A stretch of 33,700 nucleotides of DNA, from NCBI GenBank assembly GCA_903920435.1, contig CAIXMB010000058.1, positions 1 to 33,700 on the forward strand, read 5' to 3'. The position numbers and the translations under genes were made by a program. Under the pieces are notes generated by a model. The model had not been told where the DNA came from and ran no database searches. It saw only the letters and a list, made by a program, of their open reading frames with translations. Below are positions 28,599 through 33,700 of the stretch, in pieces. Source of the DNA: an uncultured Actinomycetes bacterium (GTDB taxonomy: Bacteria > Actinomycetota > Actinomycetes > Actinomycetales > Microbacteriaceae). Numbering within the stretch: the stretch's first letter is position 1; each line of letters starts with the position of its first letter.

Positions 28599-31500
28599 CC
28601 GGGCATCCCCCACCCGTCGCGCGGTCGGGTGATGGGTCACCAGCACGACGATGCGGTCGGCGAGCTCGTCGCGCAGGTTCGCCATGAGCAGCTCGGCGTT
28701 GGCGGCGTCGAGGTGGGCGGTGGGCTCGTCGAGCAGCACGACGTCGGCCCGGACGAGCACGGTGCGCGCCACCGCGAGGCGCTGGCGCTCGCCGCCGGAG
28801 AGGTAGCTGCCGCCGGGGCCCACCTTCGTCTCCAGGTCGAGGGGCAGCGCCGCGACCTCGAGAGCGCGAAGCAGCTCGGCATCCGTCGGGCGGTCGTCGC
28901 GCGCCCGGGCGAGCAGCAGGTTGCCGCGCACCGTCGAGTCGAACAGGTGCCCCTCCTGCGGGCACCACGCCATGCGCGTGCGGTCGCCGTCGCCCGGAAG
29001 CCCGTTGACAAGCAGTCGGCCGGATGCCACGGGCAAGAACCCGAGCAGCGTCGCGAGCAGTGTCGACTTGCCCGACCCCGACGGCCCCTCCACCACGATC
29101 CAGTCACCGCGGCGCGCGCTGGCCGTGAGCGGACCGAACGGCTCGGCGCCCGGCCACGCCACACTCACCCCGTCGAGGGCGAGCGAGCCCACCCGCGGTC
29201 CGAGCGGCTGTGCAGGCGCGGGCGCGGCGGTGACCGCCCCGACCTTGGCGAGCGCGGCGCGCAGGGCCGGCCACTGCTGCACGGCATCCACGGTGGCGAG
29301 CATGGGGTCGATGAGCGCGACGGGCAGCAGGACGAGGATCGCCAGCACAGGCCCGGGGGCCGAGCTCGCGGTGAGCATGAGCGCGGTGCCGGTGGTTCCG
29401 GCGAGGACGACGAGGGCGTGGCCGACCCCCAGCGCGCGGGCGGAGCGGCGGGATTCGGCACCCGCTGCGGTGTCGATCGCGTCGAGGCGCGCGAGCATCC
29501 GGTCGCCGATGCCGTTGGCGCGCAGGTCGTCGGCGGCGGCGACGGCCGAGGCGAAGGTGCGCAGCAGCTGCGAGCGGGCCGCGGCGGTGCGCCGGCTCGC
29601 CGAGCGGTCGGCGACCAGCGCGAGGGCAGGGGCACCGACGAGACCGACCAAGAGAACAGCCGCGAGCACGGGCAGCGCACCCGGGTGCAGCGCGCCGACG
29701 GCGATGAGGCTGGCGACTGCGGTGAGGGCCGCCGCGACGGGCGGGATCACCACGCGCGGCACCAGGTCGCGCACGCGATCGGCCGCGGAGACGAGGTAGT
29801 CGAGCGCGAGCGCCCCCGTGGCGAGGGAGCGCGAGGCCACCCCGCGCTGGGCGAGGCCCGCCCACAGGCGCAGGCGCAGGTCGGTGACCGCGGTGAGCAC
29901 GCCGTCGTGGGTGACGAGCCGCTCGGCGTACCGCAGCACGGCGCGTCCGATGCCGAAGAAGCGCACGCCGACGATCGCGACGGTCAGGTACATGATCGGG
30001 GGCTGCTCGCTCGCGCGCACGATGAGCCAGCCCGAGAGCGCGGTGAGGGCGACGGCGAAGAGCGTCGCGGCCGCGCCGAGCAGCACGCCGGCCGGCAGCC
30101 GCCACCCGAACCGCAGGAGGAATGCGCGCAGCTCGCCGCCAGAAGGGCCGTCAACCGCGTCACGTTCGCCGCTCTCCTGCGTTGTTGTCAGGGGCTCGGC
30201 GGCCTCGACCTCGCGCGCCCCGCCCGCTCCGGCGAGCAGCACCCGGCGGTCGGCGAGACGGGTCATGCCCGCCTCGTGCGAGGCGAACACGATGGTCACC
30301 GTGCCCCGCAGATCGGCGATCGCACGCTCGACGAGTCGCGCGTGCGCGGAGTCGAGGTGGGCGGTCGGCTCGTCGAGCAGCAGCAGGTCGGCACCGGCGG
30401 CCACCCTGACCAGACCCCGCGCCACGGCGAGCCGGCGCAGCTCGCCGGGGCTCAGCCGCTGGGGGTCCGCGTCCGCGACGGCGGTGAGCGCCAGCTGCTC
30501 GAGTGCGCGCTGGGCGTCGGCGGGGTCGTCCGCGTAGAGCTCGAGCTCGTGCCGCACGGTGTCGGCGACGGTGAACGGATGCTGCGGCACCCAGGCCACT
30601 CGATGGTCGTCGATGCCCGCCACGGTGCCGCCCTGCACGGGCACGACGCCGGCGAGCACGCCGAGCACGGTCGACTTGCCCGACCCGGACGGGCCCTCGA
30701 GCGAGACCGTGGAGTGCCGGTCGACGACCAGGTCGAACCCCTCGAGTGCCGCGGCCGGGCGGTCGTCGTAGTGCACGACGAGCGCTTCGATGTGCAGCCG
30801 GGGGCCGGCCACGTGGTGCGCCGTGGTCGCGGGAGCGGTGGTGATGGCCTGCACGCGGCGCACGGCCGCGAGGCCGTCCTGCGAGGCGTGGAACGCAGAC
30901 CCGAGCTCGCGGAAGGGCGCGAAGCACTCCGGTGCGAGCACGAGCGCGATGAGCCCGACCTCGAGCGGCAGGTCGCCCGCCACGAGTCGGATGCCGACGA
31001 AGACCGCGACCACCGCGACCGAGAGCGTGGAGATCAGCTCGAGCACGAGGGAGGAGAGGAAGGCGCTGCGCAGCGTCGCCATGGTGGTGGTGCGATGCGC
31101 GGTGGAGACCGCGGCGAGAGCCGCCGACTGCTCCTCGACCCGGCCGAGCCCCACGAGCACGGGCAGGCCCTTGGCGAGTTCGACGAGGTGGTCGGAGAGG
31201 CGCTGCAACGAGGCGGATGCCGCGTCGGCGCGCTCCCGAGTGTGCATGCCCACCAGCGCCATGAACACCGGCACGAGGGGCACCGTCACGACGATGATCA
31301 GCGCGCTCACCCAGTCGGCGAACAGGATGCGGGTGCCGATGAGCAGCGGCACCACCGCCGTCGTGACCACCGCCGGGATGACCGAGCGGTAGTAGGTGTC
31401 GAGCTCATCGAGCCCGACCGTCGCCACGGCCGTCGCGCCTCCCACGCGGGTGGATCCGCCGGCGACGAGCCGTGCGGCGAGGTCGTGGCGCAGTGACTCC

Positions 31501-31733
31501 TTGCGACCCTGGGCGGCGTGCGTCGCGAACACCGGGACCGCCCACGTCACGACCGCGCGGAGGGCGCCCGACCCGATTCCGAGTGCGAGGGCGCCGTGCC
31601 AGGCATCCGTGCCCGCGATGACGGAGACGATGCCCGTCGCGACCGCCTGCGCGATGCCGACGAGTGCCGCGGCTTTGAGTGCCGCGAGCAGCCCGAAGAC
31701 GAACAGCGCAGACGGTCGCGCGTCGAGCTTCAT
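28446..31733 (-). CDS. cydDC: Fused CydDC thiol/heme ABC exporter needed for cytochrome bd
   Basis: 1095 aa, one polypeptide carrying both half-transporters. CydD-like half: six helices (about 1-310), then a nucleotide-binding domain with GPSGSGKST (near 350), signature LSPGELRRLAVARG and LLLLDEPTAHLD. CydC-like half: helices from about 545, second Walker A GPSGSGKST near 885, signature YLSGGERQRLAVART, Walker B VVLLDEPTAHLD and H-loop VTHHPTARR. The first signature has LSPGE rather than LSGGE. Exports cysteine/glutathione or handles heme for cytochrome bd assembly. ATG 31733 overlaps the cydB stop (ATGA). After the normal end (RLALGG), about 46 extra Gly-rich residues are encoded antisense to tetR. 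The open frame upstream is cydB antisense frame. Confidence 0.93.
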   Translation of the reverse strand: MKLDARPSALFVFGLLAALKAAALVGIAQAVATGIVSVIAGTDAWHGALALGIGSGALRAVVTWAVPVFATHAAQGRKESLRHDLAARLVAGGSTRVGGATAVATVGLDELDTYYRSVIPAVVTTAVVPLLIGTRILFADWVSALIIVVTVPLVPVFMALVGMHTRERADAASASLQRLSDHLVELAKGLPVLVGLGRVEEQSAALAAVSTAHRTTTMATLRSAFLSSLVLELISTLSVAVVAVFVGIRLVAGDLPLEVGLIALVLAPECFAPFRELGSAFHASQDGLAAVRRVQAITTAPATTAHHVAGPRLHIEALVVHYDDRPAAALEGFDLVVDRHSTVSLEGPSGSGKSTVLGVLAGVVPVQGGTVAGIDDHRVAWVPQHPFTVADTVRHELELYADDPADAQRALEQLALTAVADADPQRLSPGELRRLAVARGLVRVAAGADLLLLDEPTAHLDSAHARLVERAIADLRGTVTIVFASHEAGMTRLADRRVLLAGAGGAREVEAAEPLTTTQESGERDAVDGPSGGELRAFLLRFGWRLPAGVLLGAAATLFAVALTALSGWLIVRASEQPPIMYLTVAIVGVRFFGIGRAVLRYAERLVTHDGVLTAVTDLRLRLWAGLAQRGVASRSLATGALALDYLVSAADRVRDLVPRVVIPPVAAALTAVASLIAVGALHPGALPVLAAVLLVGLVGAPALALVADRSASRRTAAARSQLLRTFASAVAAADDLRANGIGDRMLARLDAIDTAAGAESRRSARALGVGHALVVLAGTTGTALMLTASSAPGPVLAILVLLPVALIDPMLATVDAVQQWPALRAALAKVGAVTAAPAPAQPLGPRVGSLALDGVSVAWPGAEPFGPLTASARRGDWIVVEGPSGSGKSTLLATLLGFLPVASGRLLVNGLPGDGDRTRMAWCPQEGHLFDSTVRGNLLLARARDDRPTDAELLRALEVAALPLDLETKVGPGGSYLSGGERQRLAVARTVLVRADVVLLDEPTAHLDAANAELLMANLRDELADRIVVLVTHHPTARRVGDARLALGGAEPAQHERDGGGGHGGRIGAGLDLPGGGVDDPLDELYPHAGLVEA

Positions 31734-32761
31734 CGCTGGGCCGTGGCTGGCTTCACGACGTGGGACTCTGGCAGGTGCTGCACGCCGAGGCGGCGGCGGA
31801 AGACCCAGTAGGTCCAGCCCTGGTAGAGCAGCACGAGCGGGAGTCCGAAGGCGGTCACCACGCTCATGACGCCGAGGGTGTAGCTGCCACTGGCGGCGTT
31901 GTCGATCGTGAGGTCGAACGCCCCGTCGAGGGTGGACGGCAGCACCACGGGGTAGACCGCCGCGAAGATCGACGCCGCGCCGAGCACGAGGAACAGCGAC
32001 AGCCCGATGAACGCGCGGCCCTCGCGGCCCTTGCGTGCAGAAAGCCAGGCGAAGACCACCGCGACGACGGCCAGCACCACGAGCGCCCAGGTCAGCAGCG
32101 AGCCGGTGCGGAACTGGATCACGAGCACCCAGGCCACGATCGGCAGCAGGGCAACGGGGGCCCAGCGCACCAGGAACCGGCCCGAGCGCTCGCGCACATC
32201 GCCGAGGGTCTTGAGCGCGAGGAACGCCGAGGCGTGCACGAGGCAGAAGCCGACGACCGCGAGGCCGCCGAGCACCGCGTACGGCGTGAGCCAGGCGAAG
32301 GCCCCGCCCACCCGGTCGCCGTTGGCGTCGATCGGAAGACCCGTGGTGGTCAGCGCCAGGGCTGCGCCGACGCCGAACGCGGCGACGAACGAGCCGATGC
32401 CGAGGGCGCGGTCCCACCAGCGCGTCCAGGCCTCAGACGCACCCTTGCCGCGGAACTCGATGGCCACCGCGCGCAGGATCAGCCCGATGAGCACGAGTGT
32501 GAGCGGGATGTACAGCGCCGAGAACAGCGACGCGTACCAGAGCGGGAAGGCGGCGAAGGTCGCGGCTCCGGCGGTGATGAGCCACACCTCGTTGCCGTCC
32601 CAGACGGGGCCGATGGTGTTGAGCATGAGCCGGCGCTGCTTGTCGTCTTTCGTGCTCGTGAGCAGCAGCATCCCGACGCCGAGGTCGAAGCCCTCGAGCA
32701 GCAGGTAGCCGATCCACAGCGCCGCGATCGCGACGAACCAGAGGGTGGGGAGGAAGTCCAT
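31730..32761 (-). CDS. cydB: Cytochrome bd ubiquinol/menaquinol oxidase subunit II
   Basis: 343 aa, about nine membrane helices. The start MDFLPTLWFVAIAALWIGYL followed by LLEGFDLGVGMLL is the subunit II hallmark. NTIGPVWDGNEVWLITAG (about 49-66) is the strongly conserved loop with Trp and Asn. It structurally supports the heme-bearing subunit I. It starts 9 bases after the cydA stop with a GGAG motif 6 bases upstream, and its TGA overlaps the cydDC ATG. Gene order cydA-cydB-cydDC is the usual actinobacterial one. Confidence 0.95.
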   Translation of the reverse strand: MDFLPTLWFVAIAALWIGYLLLEGFDLGVGMLLLTSTKDDKQRRLMLNTIGPVWDGNEVWLITAGAATFAAFPLWYASLFSALYIPLTLVLIGLILRAVAIEFRGKGASEAWTRWWDRALGIGSFVAAFGVGAALALTTTGLPIDANGDRVGGAFAWLTPYAVLGGLAVVGFCLVHASAFLALKTLGDVRERSGRFLVRWAPVALLPIVAWVLVIQFRTGSLLTWALVVLAVVAVVFAWLSARKGREGRAFIGLSLFLVLGAASIFAAVYPVVLPSTLDGAFDLTIDNAASGSYTLGVMSVVTAFGLPLVLLYQGWTYWVFRRRLGVQHLPESHVVKPATAQR

Positions 32762-32770
32762 GATCTGCTC

Positions 32771-33700
32771 CTAGTAGGCGAACGCGAGCACGTCGTCGCG
32801 CTTGTCGGGATCGGTGTCGTCGGTGTGGTCGGCCGGATGCGCGAGCTCGGGCATCGCGGAGGCGACCCCGCCCCGTACATACCGCACCAGGAGGCGCAGC
32901 TCGAGGGCGAGCATGACGCCGTAGACGAGGGCGAAGGCGATGAGCGAGAAGACGATCTCCTGGCCGGAGACTCCCGGCGAGACTGCCGCCGCCGTGAACA
33001 TGTACACGCCGTCAACGCCGCCGGGGGTGGGGTTCGGCGCCACCACGAAGGGCTGCCTGCCCATCTCGGTGAAGACCCAGCCCGCGATGTTCGCGCCGAA
33101 GGGTGCCGCGATGCTCAAGAGCGCCGTGCCCATCATGAACTTCGACTTCGGCACGGTGCCCTTGCGCGTGAGCCAGAGGGCGAGTGCCGCGAAGGCGGCG
33201 GCGAGGATGCCGAACCCGATCATGAGCCGGAAGCCCCAGTAGGTGACCTCCATGACCGGCAGGTAGTTGATCGTCTCGCCGGCGCGCTCGCCGTAGATCG
33301 GGTCATCCGGAATCGTCGAACCGTACTTGGCCTGGTACTCGGGAATGAGCGTGTTGACGCCCTTGATCACGGTGGTCGTGTCGCCGTGCGCGAGGAACGA
33401 CAGCAGCCCGGGGATCTCGATGATGCCGACGACGTCGTTGCAGTTCTGCGCACCGAGGTTGCCGATCGAGAGCACAGAGAAGCTCGTGCCGTCGGCGCAG
33501 GCGGCCTCGGCCGCGGCCATCTTGAGCGGCTGCTGCTCGAACATGAGCTTCGCCTGCAGGTCACCCGTGAGTGCCACCCCGCCGAAGCCGACGATGGCGA
33601 CGACGGCGCCGATGCGCAGGCTGCGGATCCACACCGAGTGGTCGACGCGGTCGCGGCCCGGGATGGCGAGGTTCTCGCCGACGACCACGCGGCCCGTGGC
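32771..33700 (-). CDS. cydA: Cytochrome bd oxidase subunit I, 5' end outside window
   Basis: C-terminal 309 residues only; the gene continues past base 33700 (in-frame at the edge, ATGRVVVGENL). The subunit holds hemes b558, b595 and d and oxidises quinol. Seen: ALTGDLQAKLMFEQQPLKMA (with the KMAAAE block), VMEVTYWGFRLMIGFG (with the conserved Met near the b558 ligand region), and GWVFTEMGRQPF. That last motif is normally GRQPW; here Trp is Phe (33047-33061). The stretch from it to the next helix is short, fitting the short Q-loop class. Acidic tail HPADHTDDTDPDKRDD. Terminal high-affinity oxygen reductase. Confidence 0.93.
   Translation of the reverse strand, partial: ATGRVVVGENLAIPGRDRVDHSVWIRSLRIGAVVAIVGFGGVALTGDLQAKLMFEQQPLKMAAAEAACADGTSFSVLSIGNLGAQNCNDVVGIIEIPGLLSFLAHGDTTTVIKGVNTLIPEYQAKYGSTIPDDPIYGERAGETINYLPVMEVTYWGFRLMIGFGILAAAFAALALWLTRKGTVPKSKFMMGTALLSIAAPFGANIAGWVFTEMGRQPFVVAPNPTPGGVDGVYMFTAAAVSPGVSGQEIVFSLIAFALVYGVMLALELRLLVRYVRGGVASAMPELAHPADHTDDTDPDKRDDVLAFAY

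Noticed and set aside
28629-31496. 955-residue open frame on the plus strand
   Set aside because: Antisense of cydDC, whose ABC motifs are unmistakable; the reverse product is low-complexity Arg/Gly/Glu-rich.

Overview
The window is high-GC DNA with the look of an actinobacterium, most likely family Microbacteriaceae. The signs are GTG starts, ATGA/GTGA overlaps, a cytoplasmic-ATPase-less sugar ABC operon, a fused CydDC, and an interspersed repeat ending in CTACTCAACCC. I saw no rRNA, tRNA, CRISPR array, transposase or phage gene. It reads as an ordinary chromosomal metabolic region, about 30 genes tightly packed, with one gap over 300 bases (1837-2339).

Layout. 1-3.7 kb: tRNA hydroxylase trhO divergent from an HhH-GPD DNA glycosylase, then a truncated AbiEi-like gene, and a RidA-family gene divergent from a thioesterase. 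3.7-8 kb (minus strand): LysR, MarR, a PYROXD2-like FAD enzyme and a BBE-type FAD oxidase. 8-12.3 kb: putA and an aldo/keto reductase. 12.3-15.4 kb: a nested palindromic repeat, then GntR and Lrp/AsnC regulators divergent from a DDAH-superfamily enzyme plus ornithine aminotransferase. 15.4-23.1 kb: a ROK repressor divergent from an alpha-1,6-glucan operon (lipoprotein, two permeases, GH66, GH13_31). 23.1-27.6 kb: Gfo/Idh oxidoreductase, kynureninase, LtrA-like membrane protein and an acyl-CoA-dehydrogenase-fold flavoprotein, in overlapping series. 27.6-33.7 kb: small membrane protein divergent from TetR, then cydA(partial)-cydB-cydDC on the minus strand.

How genes work together. The DDAH-like enzyme carries the INPWM signature I associate with cyanobacterial arginine dihydrolases, so Arg -> ornithine -> glutamate semialdehyde/P5C -> glutamate can run through this gene, rocD and the P5C-dehydrogenase half of putA, all within 8 kb. 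The ROK operon appears to import isomaltooligosaccharides (possibly cyclic ones) and cut them in the cytoplasm with a signal-peptide-less GH66 and an oligo-1,6-glucosidase. Two ROK-like operators, 63 bp apart, sit on the two divergent promoters.

The most striking signal is in gene starts. At least thirteen genes have a -10-like hexamer (often TAnnnT) ending exactly 6-7 bases before ATG/GTG, which predicts leaderless mRNAs. In two divergent pairs the opposing -10s share the same bases. At three tandem junctions the upstream TAG stop is itself the first half of the downstream -10.
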